Source: Streptomyces sp. NBC_01454
GTDB lineage: Bacteria; Actinomycetota; Actinomycetes; Streptomycetales; Streptomycetaceae
Assembly: GCF_036227565.1 (NCBI RefSeq)
Contig: NZ_CP109460.1
Coordinates: 1,426,001 to 1,490,000, forward strand
Reading direction: 5' to 3'
Length of the DNA: 64,000 nt
In this document: piece after piece, positions 1-8,017 of the stretch
Layout of the letters: every line of letters begins with the position of its first letter
Position numbering within the stretch: position 1 is the stretch's first letter
The notes under the pieces: model-generated
The model's input: the letters and a program-made list of their open reading frames with translations, nothing else
Database searches by the model: none
What the model was told of the DNA's origin: nothing
Translations under genes and position numbers: made by a program

Positions 1-935
1 GCGAAGTAGCCGGCGCGGGAGCGGTTGTAGCGGCCGCGGCGGGCCGCCACCGACATCACCAGGGCCACCTGGTCGGCGCCGCCGCTGAAGAGGTTGCCGC
101 GGCTGGCACCGTCGTAGGCGAGCAGTCCGCCGTCGCCGGTGCGCTCGATGGCGCGGCGCTGGAGGGCGGCGGCGCTGCTGGGCCGGTTGCTGACGACGAG
201 GGTGCGGGTGTCCTTCTCGTACCAGCGGAAGGCCGGTACGTCCTCGTTGCTGCCGTGCAGGAGGGCGAGCTGGCTGGCGCCGGTCTGGCTGGACCAGTCG
301 GTGCGCCAGGGGGTGAGGCGGTGGCTGCCGTCCCGCCAGCGGGCGACGGTCTCCATCAGCGGCCGCTCGCCGCCGGTGGCCTCGCACAGCAGGTCGTGGC
401 CGAGCCCGTCGAGCTGGAGGAAGACGGTGCCGGGGGTGGCCGGGCGACGGGCGGCGCGGCGGTGGCGGCGCCCGGCGAGCCGGACGAGTCTGCGGTGATA
501 GGCCTCGTCGTTGCGGACCGCGAGGAAGGCGGAGGTCGCCGAGGAAGCCGCGGACATCACGGCCGCGACGATCACCGCCGTCTGGGGTGCGGCCTGTCCG
601 CGGCCCGCGGGGATCAGATCGAGGGCGAGCAGCAGCAGGGAGCCGTTGAGGAAGAAGACCAGCAGACCCAGGACGAGCGCCGGCACCAGCAGCAGGGCGC
701 GGACGAGCAGCGGCCACACCACGGCGCCGAGCAGCCCGAACACACCGGAGCCCAGGGCCGCGGTGACGGCGGTGCGGGTGAGGCTTTCGCCGTTCGCGGA
801 CTGCAGCCGGAAGTCGGGCAGCAGGGCGGCGAGGACGAGCAGGGTGAGACTGGAGACCAGCCAGACCGCGAGCACCCGGAAGAGGGCGCCGCTGAGGGAT
901 TTCCACCGTGGAATCCGCACGCCGTCCCGCCTCAC
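1..935 (-). CDS. Membrane-anchored phosphodiesterase/alkaline-phosphatase superfamily protein (3' end outside window)
   Basis: The gene starts at a GTG (935) and leaves the window on the left, so only about 311 N-terminal residues are visible. Residues about 18-38, 57-77, 80-108 and 119-139 are hydrophobic and look like four membrane segments, resembling the holin-4-like region seen in actinobacterial proteins of this kind. After a basic linker, residues 173-183 (LQLDGLGHDLL) and the following WSSQTGASQ stretch match the metal-binding aspartate and nucleophile region of type I phosphodiesterase/nucleotide pyrophosphatase enzymes. The catalytic domain is therefore probably tethered to the membrane. 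The substrate cannot be deduced. It is divergent from the MBL gene at 1111. Confidence 0.7.
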   Translation of the reverse strand, partial: MRRDGVRIPRWKSLSGALFRVLAVWLVSSLTLLVLAALLPDFRLQSANGESLTRTAVTAALGSGVFGLLGAVVWPLLVRALLLVPALVLGLLVFFLNGSLLLLALDLIPAGRGQAAPQTAVIVAAVMSAASSATSAFLAVRNDEAYHRRLVRLAGRRHRRAARRPATPGTVFLQLDGLGHDLLCEATGGERPLMETVARWRDGSHRLTPWRTDWSSQTGASQLALLHGSNEDVPAFRWYEKDTRTLVVSNRPSSAAALQRRAIERTGDGGLLAYDGASRGNLFSGGADQVALVMSVAARRGRYNRSRAGYF

Positions 936-1110
936 GCTGTGGCCCGCACCGGCCGCGCGGACGTGCTGACCAGCCTGGCACACCCGGCCGCGCCCGGTCC
1001 CGCCCCCGCCGGTCCCGTCCCCGGCACCCGCTTTCCGGCCGGATGATGGACGATCGGAAGCGGCGCACCCGAGGGCGGGCGGTGCGGCGTGTCGGGACGG
1101 GAGGTGCGCG

Positions 1111-1893
1111 GTGTCGGTGAAGGTCACCTGGTGGGGGCATGCCACCGTGACGGTCGAGGACTCCGGGGTGCGGGTGCTGACGGATCCGCTGTTCGTGCGC
1201 CGGCTGGCGCATCTGCGGCGCCGGCGGGGCGCGCTGCCGCCGCCGGAGGCCGCGCGGGCCGATCTCGTCCTGGTCTCCCATCTGCACGCCGACCATCTGC
1301 ACCCCGCCTCGCTGGCCCGCCTCGCGCCGGGGACCCGGCTGGTGGTGCCGCGCGGGGCGACGGCCGCGGTGCCGGGGCTGCGCCGGGTGGCGGCGGTCCG
1401 GACGCTGCGGATCACCGAGCTGCGGGCGGGCGAGGAGTGCCGGGCGGGCGCGGTGACGGTGCGGGCGGTGCCGGCGGCGCACGACGGGCGGCGGCTGCCC
1501 TGCGGGCCGCGCCGGGTGCCGGCGCTCGGCTATGTCGTGCAGGGCGCGGCACGCACCTACTTCGCCGGCGACACCGGGCTGTTCGAGGAGATGGCGGACG
1601 CGGTCGGCCCCTGCGAGGTGGCGCTGCTGCCGGTGGGCGGCTGGGGTCCCTTCCTCGGGCACGGGCATCTCGACGCACGGCGGGCGGCGCAGGCGGCGGC
1701 GCGGCTGGCCCCGTGCAGCGCGGTCCCGGTGCACTACGGCACGTACTGGCCGATCGGCATGGACGCCGTACGGCCGCACGAATTCCATGCGCCGGGCCAC
1801 GAGTTCGCACGGCAGATGGCGACGGTGGCGCCCGGGGTCACCGTGCACCGGCTGGGGCACGGCGAGTCGGTACGTCCGCGGGTCGTGCGATGA
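1111..1893 (+). CDS. MBL-fold metallo-hydrolase (UlaG/YcjY-like)
   Basis: The 260-residue protein belongs to the metallo-beta-lactamase fold. The metal ligands are visible in the HLHADH motif (residues 57-62), in the later FAGDTG aspartate and in a C-terminal PVHYGTYWP histidine. The N-terminal WWGHATVTVE segment is typical of UlaG-like beta-lactamase-superfamily hydrolases, which act on lactone, phosphodiester or lipid substrates, so the substrate is open. The GTG start at 1111 is supported by a GGAGG seven bases upstream. The stop overlaps the start of the DedA-like gene (ATGA), so the two are translationally coupled. Confidence 0.85.
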   Translation: MSVKVTWWGHATVTVEDSGVRVLTDPLFVRRLAHLRRRRGALPPPEAARADLVLVSHLHADHLHPASLARLAPGTRLVVPRGATAAVPGLRRVAAVRTLRITELRAGEECRAGAVTVRAVPAAHDGRRLPCGPRRVPALGYVVQGAARTYFAGDTGLFEEMADAVGPCEVALLPVGGWGPFLGHGHLDARRAAQAAARLAPCSAVPVHYGTYWPIGMDAVRPHEFHAPGHEFARQMATVAPGVTVHRLGHGESVRPRVVR

Positions 1894-2531
1894 CCCTGCT
1901 GGGTGAGCTGGTGCGGAGCGTGCCGCCGGAGTCGACGCAGCAGGCGGTCGGGTACCCCTCGCTGTTCCTGCTGGTGGTGCTCGGGTCCCTGGTGCCCGTG
2001 GTGCCGACGGGGGCTCTGGTCAGCTCGGCGGCGGTGGTGGCCTTCCACCACACCTCGCCGTTCGCCCTGCTGCTGGTGTTCGCGGTGGCCTCGCTGGCCG
2101 CGTTCCTCGGCGATGTCGGCCTGTACTCGCTCGGGCGGCGCGGCACCACCTCCCCGGGCGGCTCGCGCTGGCTGGCGCGGCTGCGGGCCCGTGCCGCGCC
2201 GGAGCGCCTGGAGCGGGCGCAGGCCGGGCTGCGCGAGCACGGAGTCCTGGTGCTGGTGCTGTCGCGGCTGGTGCCGGCCGGGCGGATCCCGGTCATGCTG
2301 GCGTGTCTGCTCTCGGCGATGCCGCTGCGGCGGTTCGTCCGCGGCGATATCGCGGCCTGTCTGGCCTGGGCGGCGGCGTACCAGCTCATCGGGCTGCTGA
2401 GCGGCTCGCTGTTCGGCGAGCCGTGGCAGGGCGTGCTGTTGGCCATCGGCCTGACCCTGCTGATCAGCGCGGCGCCGGCGCTCCGACGGCGCCTCGGACG
2501 GGGCGGGAGGGACGGCGGGGCCCGTCGCTGA
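1890..2531 (+). CDS. DedA/VTT-domain membrane protein
   Basis: The 213-residue integral membrane protein matches the DedA (SNARE-associated, VTT) family. It has the PVVPTGALVSSAA re-entrant segment near the N-terminus, the FLGDVGLYSLGRR stretch and the RLVPAGRIPVMLACLL arginine-bearing helix. Family members are thought to be lipid scramblases or proton-dependent transporters in the plasma membrane. The ATG overlaps the MBL stop codon by four bases, which implies an operon and a shared role in the envelope or lipids, although the pairing itself is not diagnostic. A strong hairpin follows at 2565-2606. Confidence 0.8.
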   Translation: MTLLGELVRSVPPESTQQAVGYPSLFLLVVLGSLVPVVPTGALVSSAAVVAFHHTSPFALLLVFAVASLAAFLGDVGLYSLGRRGTTSPGGSRWLARLRARAAPERLERAQAGLREHGVLVLVLSRLVPAGRIPVMLACLLSAMPLRRFVRGDIAACLAWAAAYQLIGLLSGSLFGEPWQGVLLAIGLTLLISAAPALRRRLGRGGRDGGARR

Positions 2532-2564
2532 GGTCTCCAGGGACACTCGGACGCTTCGGGCACT

Positions 2565-2606
2565 GCGGCGGTGGAGCCGTCCCGCCGGAGACAGCTCCAC
2601 CGCCGC
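2565..2606. terminator. Bidirectional rho-independent-type hairpin
   Basis: A perfect 13-bp inverted repeat (arms 2565-2577 and 2594-2606, 16-nt loop) lies between the convergent DedA-like gene (ends 2531) and the lipoprotein gene (ends 2621). The position suits termination from both sides. No U-tract follows, as is usual in Streptomyces. Confidence 0.75.
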
Positions 2607-2620
2607 GGTCGGGTGGGCTG

Positions 2621-3301
2621 TTACGCGTGGGCGCTGATGATGCCGCCGTTGCTGAGCACGAGGTAGCTGCCGTTGGCGTCGAGGCCGACGTCGTGCTGGT
2701 GGGTCTCCAGCGTGGCGGCGACGCCGTCGTGGCCGATGATCTGTGCGCGGTAGCGCAGCTCACCGAGCTTGGTGACCTTGGCGGTCCAGCCGCCCGCGAG
2801 CGTGAAGGTGCCCGGTCCCTGGTGTCCGCCGCCCATCCAGGAGTGCACCTGGCCGTCCAGTGTGAGCGTGACGAACATGTCGTTGGCGTCGAGCCCGTCG
2901 TCGTGCCCCTTCGTCTCCAGCGTGGCCAGGACCGCACCACGGGCGACGATCTTGGCACGGTAGTGCTGGTCACCGAGCTTGTAGATCTCGGCCTTGCTCA
3001 CGCCGTCCGCCAGACGCTGGGTACGGACCGGCGACGCCGCCCTGGCCGCGGCGGCGTGCGCGCTGCCCGACTGCTTGCCCGTGACGTCCGCCTTGGCGTC
3101 GGAGCTCTGCAGCCCGGACCAGCCCGAGGCGGTGGACTCGGCGGCGGCCGAGTTCGTGCTCGTGTGGCCCGCCGACTTCGCGCCGGCGGCGTCCGCGCCG
3201 GAGCAGGCGGTCAGGGCCAGGGCTGCGGCCGCGGTCAGGGTCGCGGCGGCCACGCGCAGGGTGCGGCTACGAACGGTGCGGACGGTGCTGGTGGAGTTCA
3301 T
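2621..3301 (-). CDS. Secreted lipoprotein with two tandem copies of an unassigned domain
   Basis: The 226-residue protein begins at an ATG (3301) and carries a lipoprotein signal peptide with lipobox LTAC, acylated Cys33. Residues 34-100 are Ala/Ser/Gly-rich and likely disordered. Two repeats follow at about residues 104-152 and 174-222. Both share the pattern K-L-G-x3-YRA-x-I, then ATLET, H-D-x-GLDAN and a short strand, so an internal duplication is clear. I do not recognise the domain. It probably sits on the outer face of the membrane. Upstream there are two 9-bp direct repeats 11 bp apart (3387-3406), which look like a response-regulator site. It is monocistronic, with a shared terminator downstream. 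Confidence 0.75.
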   Translation of the reverse strand: MNSTSTVRTVRSRTLRVAAATLTAAAALALTACSGADAAGAKSAGHTSTNSAAAESTASGWSGLQSSDAKADVTGKQSGSAHAAAARAASPVRTQRLADGVSKAEIYKLGDQHYRAKIVARGAVLATLETKGHDDGLDANDMFVTLTLDGQVHSWMGGGHQGPGTFTLAGGWTAKVTKLGELRYRAQIIGHDGVAATLETHQHDVGLDANGSYLVLSNGGIISAHA

Positions 3302-3386
3302 CTCGGGTCCCCCGGGGTCAGTCGGTGTCGTGGTTCCTCGGTACGTCACCCACTCTGCTCGGGGCCACTATCGTGAAGCTGCCGCT

Positions 3387-3406
3387 CCGCTAACACCCCG
3401 CTAACA
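3387..3406 (-). promoter_or_regulatory. Paired 9-bp direct repeats, operator-like, plus hairpin
   Basis: On the minus strand TGTTAGCGG occurs twice with an exact 11-bp period (plus-strand 3387-3395 and 3398-3406), about 85-105 bp upstream of the lipoprotein start. One-turn spacing is typical of dimeric response regulators. An overlapping 7-bp inverted repeat (3393-3399 with 3407-3413) is also present. Confidence 0.45.
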
Positions 3407-3445
3407 GGGGTGTGCGGGGGCGCCGGCCGCACCCGCCGGCTGACC

Positions 3446-3469
3446 TGTCCCGTTGTCCCGTTGTCCCGT
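3446..3469. repeat. Three tandem copies of an octamer (TGTCCCGT)
   Basis: The octamer TGTCCCGT is repeated three times without gaps at 3446-3453, 3454-3461 and 3462-3469. The repeat lies just downstream of the aminotransferase-like gene. It may be simple slippage DNA or a regulatory array; nothing else in the sequence decides between these. Confidence 0.8.
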
Positions 3470-3493
3470 TGGATAGGGGCCGGGCGGCGGCCG

Positions 3494-4708
3494 TCAGCCG
3501 TCCGTCGCGGAGGTGAGTCCGGCCAGCGCGCGGGACAGTGCCGTCAACGCCTCGGTGATGTGCGCGAGTTCCAGCGGATCGGGCGCGTCCAGGGTGCGTT
3601 GCCGCAGGTCCCGGTCGTCGCCGAGCAGGGCCTCGGCGCCCAGGCGCACCCGCAGGGCGCCCGGGGCATCGCCGAACCGGTGTCCGCCGCGTGCCTGCCA
3701 CGGCGCCAATTTCCGCTCCAGCGCGTGCGATTCCACGATGCCGCGGGCGGCCAGCGGGCGGCGCAGGGGTTCGAGGTCGGCGTAGAGATGGCTGCCGGAG
3801 TGCGGCGGTCGGCAGACCGCACCGGCCTCGGTGAGGGTGTGATGGAGCGCCGCGGCGAGGACGCCGTACACCCGGGCGACGGTGGCCGTCCTGGCGCGCA
3901 GCGCGTCCGGTTCGCCGAGGGCATGGGTGACGGCGCAGCCGACCGGCCCCGGAAGCGGGGCGCCGACCGCGGTGAGCGCGTCCAGCGCGGCGGCCCGCAG
4001 GACGGTGCCCCGGTCGGTGTCGGGGAAGCGGGCGAGCGCGGCGGGCCAGGAGGCGGGCACCAGCGTGGCGCGCAGGTCGGTGAGGACGACGACCGAGTCG
4101 GGCAGCATCTCGGCGGGGCTGAGCAGCACGGTGTCGTGCGGATCGTGCAGCAGATCGCGGCGGGTCTCGTCGCTGATGATCCACAGGCCCTCCTCCGCCG
4201 CCGCCTCACAGACCTCGTGGAGCTGTTCGGGGGCGGGGCAGGTGCCGGTCGGGTCGTCGGCGACGGACAGCACCAGCACCCGCGGGGAGTCGCCGTGCAT
4301 CCGGGCCCGGCGGACGGTCTCCAACAGCGCGAACGGGTCGGGCACGCCGCCCGATTCGGCCGGTACGGGCGCGAGGTGCACGGGCCGCCCGAGCAGCCGG
4401 GCGGGCGGCGCGTACCACTCGGCGCAGGGCCGCGGCAGCACCACCGCGCCGTCGGCCGCGGCGAACAGCGCGAGCAGCAGGGCCGGCGCCCCGGGCGCGG
4501 CGAGGACCCGGTCGGGGGCGGTGGGCAGGCCGCGGCGTTCCCAGTAGCCGCAGGCGGCGGCGCGCAGTGGTGCGGCGCCGCCCGGGGGGTCGGCCTCGGT
4601 GCGGTCGGCGGCCGCGGAGAGGTGGGCGACGAGGTCCGGGAGGACGGGCAGGCCCACCGGCGGGTCCGGGTCCGGTTCCCGCCGCGGATCCGGGGCGGTC
4701 CGCTGCAT
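3494..4708 (-). CDS. Class I/II aminotransferase-fold protein lacking the PLP lysine
   Basis: The 404-residue protein follows the fold-type I aminotransferase plan: PGAPALLLAL near the N-terminal PLP-phosphate region, ADDPTG where the family has NPTG, SDETRRDL with the cofactor aspartate, and a C-terminal RVRLGAE arginine segment. At the place where the internal-aldimine lysine is expected (S-x-SK in the family) it reads LTDLRATLVP, with arginine instead. The only lysine in the whole protein lies near the C-terminus (ERKLAPW). It is therefore probably not an active transaminase. I chose the ATG at 4708 because GGAGG precedes it by five bases. It follows the GNAT gene at 4833-5285 on the same strand. 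Confidence 0.7.
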   Translation of the reverse strand: MQRTAPDPRREPDPDPPVGLPVLPDLVAHLSAAADRTEADPPGGAAPLRAAACGYWERRGLPTAPDRVLAAPGAPALLLALFAAADGAVVLPRPCAEWYAPPARLLGRPVHLAPVPAESGGVPDPFALLETVRRARMHGDSPRVLVLSVADDPTGTCPAPEQLHEVCEAAAEEGLWIISDETRRDLLHDPHDTVLLSPAEMLPDSVVVLTDLRATLVPASWPAALARFPDTDRGTVLRAAALDALTAVGAPLPGPVGCAVTHALGEPDALRARTATVARVYGVLAAALHHTLTEAGAVCRPPHSGSHLYADLEPLRRPLAARGIVESHALERKLAPWQARGGHRFGDAPGALRVRLGAEALLGDDRDLRQRTLDAPDPLELAHITEALTALSRALAGLTSATDG

Positions 4709-4832
4709 CCGTGCCTCCACTCCGCGACGGCGGGTCGATCGTGGGCCCGTCACCCGACGGGCGGCCCGTCCACCTTGGCAGATCACGGGGGTGGCGACGG
4801 GGCGACACGGCAGCGGGGAGGGGGACCGGCGT

Positions 4833-5285
4833 TCAGGAGGGGGGCGCGTCCCGTGCCGGGGCCGCGTAGCGGTGCACCCACACCACCTCGCCCGGTCCCC
4901 ATTCCTGCCGCTCGGTGCCGCCGCGGAGCCAGCCCAGCCGCTCGTAGAGGGCGATGGCCGCGGTGTCGGTGGTCTTCACCTCCAGTACGGGGCGCAGTCC
5001 GCGGGCCGTCGCCGCCGCCTCGGCGGTGCGCAGCAGGCGCCGGCCGAGACCCGCGCCACGGGCGGCGGGGGCGACATAGAGCCGGCTGATCTCCCGCCCG
5101 CACAGCGCGGCATGGCCGGCGACCGTGCCGTCCGCCTCGGCGACCCAGGCGGCACTCAGCCCGTCGGGGGTCAGCCAGCTCACGGGGTCGTCCGGCCAGT
5201 GGTGCGGGTAGCCGCTGTGGGTGTGCACGGCGGCCAGCACGGCCGCACAGGCGTCGAGGTCGGTGTCGTGCCGTCTCCTGATCAT
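4833..5285 (-). CDS. GNAT family N-acetyltransferase
   Basis: The 150-residue single-domain protein has the acetyl-CoA binding motif A in the stretch LYVAPAARGAGLGRRLL, with the R/Q-x-x-G-x-G/A signature, followed by the EVKTTDTAAIALYERLGW motif B typical of small-molecule or peptide acetyltransferases. I place the start at the ATG at 5285 (MIRRRHDTDLD). It is divergent from the PAP2/lipid-kinase gene. The acceptor substrate is unknown. Confidence 0.75.
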   Translation of the reverse strand: MIRRRHDTDLDACAAVLAAVHTHSGYPHHWPDDPVSWLTPDGLSAAWVAEADGTVAGHAALCGREISRLYVAPAARGAGLGRRLLRTAEAAATARGLRPVLEVKTTDTAAIALYERLGWLRGGTERQEWGPGEVVWVHRYAAPARDAPPS

Positions 5286-5405
5286 CCGGGCATGGAAGCA
5301 CGGTCCGCGCAGGCCGGGAAGCCCCCCGGGCCCGCCGTGACGCCCCGGCGGGCACATGCCCCGGGTTCCTGCCTGTTCCGGCCGCTCTGGGGTACAAGGT
5401 GGCCC

Positions 5406-6887
5406 ATGCGATCGCTACTGAGCCATCTTGACCGGCGGACCTTCGACCTGATTGCCACGCGCGACTGGCCGGGCGCCCAGCGGGTGCTGCCCCGGCTGAC
5501 CCGCAGCGCCAACCACGGGCTGCTGTGGCTGGGACTGGCGGCGGGCGCGGCCGCACTGGGCGGCCGGCCGGTGCGCCGGGCCGCGCTGCGCGGCGTGGCC
5601 TCGCTGGCGGTGGCGTCGGCGACGGTCAACACGCTCGGCAAGGGCTCCGTACGGCGGCCGCGCCCGGTGCTGGACGCGGTGCCGGTCATACGGCAGTTGC
5701 AGCGTCAGCCGGTCACCTCCTCCTTCCCGTCGGGGCACGCGGCCTCGGCGGTGGCCTTCGCGACCGGTGTCGCCTTCGAGAACAAGTGGTGGGGGCTGGC
5801 GCTGGCGCCGGTCGCCGCCTCGGTGGCGTTCTCCCGCGTCTATACGGGGGTGCACTATCCGGGTGATGTGCTGGCGGGTGCCGCGCTGGGGGCGGGGGCG
5901 GCGTTCGCGGTCCGCGGCTTCGCACCGACCCGCGCCCAGCTGGCGCCGCCGGCCAGACCGCGCGTGGAGGCTCCGGCGCTGCCGGCCGGCCGCGGACTGG
6001 TCGTGGTGGCGAACCGGAGTTCGGGACAGCGCGGCGGTCCGGTACCGGACCGCACCGCGGAGGTGCACGGGGTGCTGCCGGAGGCCGAGGTGACGGTGTG
6101 CGGCGGGGAGGACGGGGAGCCGCTGGACAAGGCCCTGGAAGACGCCGCCGAGCGGGCCCTCGCGCTCGGCGGGGCGCTGGGGGTGGTCGGCGGCGACGGC
6201 ACCGTCAACGCGGCCGCGGCGGTCGCGGCGCGGCACGGGCTGCCGCTCGCGGTGCTGCCCGGCGGCACCCTGAACCACTTCGCCTACGACCTGGGGATCG
6301 AGACCTATGCGGAGGCGGCGCGCGCGGTGGAGAGCGGGGAGGCCGTGGCGGTGGACGTGGCGCACTTCCGGGCCGGGCCGCATCTGGAGGGGCACCAGTT
6401 CCTCAACACCTTCTCGATCGGCGCCTATCCGGAGCTGGTGCGGATCCGCGAGCGGTGGGCGGGCCGGATCGGTGCCTGGCCGGCCGGGATCCTGGCGGCG
6501 TGGGAGGTGCTGCGCACGGCCGAGCCGCTGTCCCTGCGGATCAATGGTGAGCGGCGGGCGGTATGGCTGCTGTTCGTCGGCAACTGCCAGTACCGGGGGC
6601 TGGGATTCGCGCCGGTGCGGCGGCACGATCTGGCGGACGGCGTGCTCGACGTCCGGGTGGTGCACGGCGGCCGGCTGGCCCGTACCCGGCTGCTCGTCGC
6701 GGCGCTGATGGGCACCCCGCGCAGCTCTCCGGTGCTCGGTGAGGCGCGTCTGTCGCGGCTGCAGATCAGTGAGATCCCACAGGACACCCAGCTGGCGTTC
6801 GACGGTGAAGTGGCGTCCGCGGCACGTGAGTTGACGCTGGAGAAGCAGAACGAGGCGCTGCGGGTCTACCGCCTGCTGCCCGAATGA
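5406..6887 (+). CDS. Fused PAP2 phosphatase and diacylglycerol/sphingosine kinase-like protein
   Basis: The 493-residue protein joins two lipid-metabolising domains. Residues 79-154 contain the three PAP2 phosphatase motifs: KGSVRRPRP (79-87), PSGH (108-111) and SRVYTGVHYPGD (143-154). Residues about 195-490 form a lipid kinase domain with GGDGT (262-266) and LPGGTLNHFA (about 284-293). PAP2 enzymes dephosphorylate phosphatidic acid or polyprenyl pyrophosphates, and DAGK enzymes phosphorylate diacylglycerol, so the fusion may cycle one lipid. The N-terminal half has several membrane segments. The ATG at 5406 lies only 120 bp from the divergent GNAT start. Confidence 0.85.
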   Translation: MRSLLSHLDRRTFDLIATRDWPGAQRVLPRLTRSANHGLLWLGLAAGAAALGGRPVRRAALRGVASLAVASATVNTLGKGSVRRPRPVLDAVPVIRQLQRQPVTSSFPSGHAASAVAFATGVAFENKWWGLALAPVAASVAFSRVYTGVHYPGDVLAGAALGAGAAFAVRGFAPTRAQLAPPARPRVEAPALPAGRGLVVVANRSSGQRGGPVPDRTAEVHGVLPEAEVTVCGGEDGEPLDKALEDAAERALALGGALGVVGGDGTVNAAAAVAARHGLPLAVLPGGTLNHFAYDLGIETYAEAARAVESGEAVAVDVAHFRAGPHLEGHQFLNTFSIGAYPELVRIRERWAGRIGAWPAGILAAWEVLRTAEPLSLRINGERRAVWLLFVGNCQYRGLGFAPVRRHDLADGVLDVRVVHGGRLARTRLLVAALMGTPRSSPVLGEARLSRLQISEIPQDTQLAFDGEVASAARELTLEKQNEALRVYRLLPE

Positions 6888-6931
6888 TGAGACTCCACTC
6901 TCAGGATGCGAGATTGGGGCGTACGGTGAGT

Positions 6932-6964
6932 GCACCACGCCACAGGGCGGCCGCGCCGTGGTGC
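6932..6964 (+). terminator. Hairpin between lipid-kinase fusion and methyltransferase genes
   Basis: An 8-bp perfect inverted repeat (6932-6939 with 6957-6964, 17-nt loop) lies 45 bp after the upstream stop and 74 bp before the methyltransferase start. It may be a terminator for the former or a leader structure for the latter. Confidence 0.4.
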
Positions 6965-7037
6965 GCACCGCCCGGGCGGTGACCGGCGGTGCCCGCGCGC
7001 CGGCGGTCACCCACCCCGCCCGCGTAAGGAGTCGACC

Positions 7038-7853
7038 ATGCCGCAGGAATCCGCCGTCTACACCCACGGCCACCACGAGTCCGTGTTGCGCTCCCACACC
7101 TGGCGCACCGCCGCCAACTCGGCCGGATACCTGCTGGAGGCGTTGCGGCCGCACCTGCGGATCCTCGACATCGGCTGCGGCCCCGGCACCATCACCGCCG
7201 ATCTGGCCGCCCTGGTGCCGGACGGCCATGTCACCGGCCTGGAGCGGGCCCCGGAGGTGCTGGACCGGGCACGCGCCACGGCCTCCGGACGGGGCCTGAC
7301 CAACGTCCGCTTCACGGTCGGCGATGTCCACGCACTGGACTTCCCCGACGACACCTTCGACGTCGTGCACGCCCATCAGGTCCTCCAGCACGTGGGCGAC
7401 CCCGTCCAGGCACTGCGCGAGATGCGCCGGGTCACCGCGCCCGGCGGAATCGTCGCCGTCCGCGATGCGGACTTCGCGGCCATGGCCTGGTACCCGCAGA
7501 CCGACGGGATGACCGACTGGCTGCGGCTCTACCAGCGGGTGGCCCGCGCCAACGGCGGCGAACCGGACGCCGGACGCCGGCTGCACGCCTGGGCACGGCA
7601 GGCCGGTTTCACCCCGGACGCGATCACCGCCACCGCCGGCACCTGGTGCTACCGCACCCCGCAGGAGCGGTCCTGGTGGAGCGAGCTGTGGGCGGAGCGC
7701 ACGGTCAGCTCCTCGTTCGCGCGGACCGCGGTGGACGGCGGGCACGCCATGGCGGCGGAGCTGGACCGGATCGCCCGGGCCTGGCGGGCCTGGGGCGCCG
7801 AGGAGGACGGCTGGTTCGCCGTCCTGCACGGCGAGCTGCTGTGCCGCGTCTGA
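7038..7853 (+). CDS. Class I SAM-dependent methyltransferase
   Basis: The 271-residue protein has the canonical SAM-binding motif DIGCGPG (residues 44-50), the acidic loop at the end of strand 2 (GLERAPEVL), and HALDFPDDTFDVVHAHQVLQH as motifs II-III. This places it among the UbiE/Methyltransf_11/25 small-molecule methyltransferases. The ATG at 7038 is preceded by AAGGAG at a good distance. It has no biosynthetic neighbours, so the substrate is unknown. The gene stands alone between a hairpin upstream and the CapA-like gene downstream. Confidence 0.85.
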   Translation: MPQESAVYTHGHHESVLRSHTWRTAANSAGYLLEALRPHLRILDIGCGPGTITADLAALVPDGHVTGLERAPEVLDRARATASGRGLTNVRFTVGDVHALDFPDDTFDVVHAHQVLQHVGDPVQALREMRRVTAPGGIVAVRDADFAAMAWYPQTDGMTDWLRLYQRVARANGGEPDAGRRLHAWARQAGFTPDAITATAGTWCYRTPQERSWWSELWAERTVSSSFARTAVDGGHAMAAELDRIARAWRAWGAEEDGWFAVLHGELLCRV

Positions 7854-8017
7854 CCACGGCGGCGCCGGCGGCCGCCCGCCGCCGGGCCGGGCCCACCCGG
7901 CGCTGAGACGACGGGCGGGCGGCCGCCCCCCCGCTGACGCGGATGGCCCCGTGATTGCCCCTGACGGCCCAGCCGCACCCCTCCCCCGGCGGAGAAATCC
8001 TCCCGGTGCCGGTAGGG

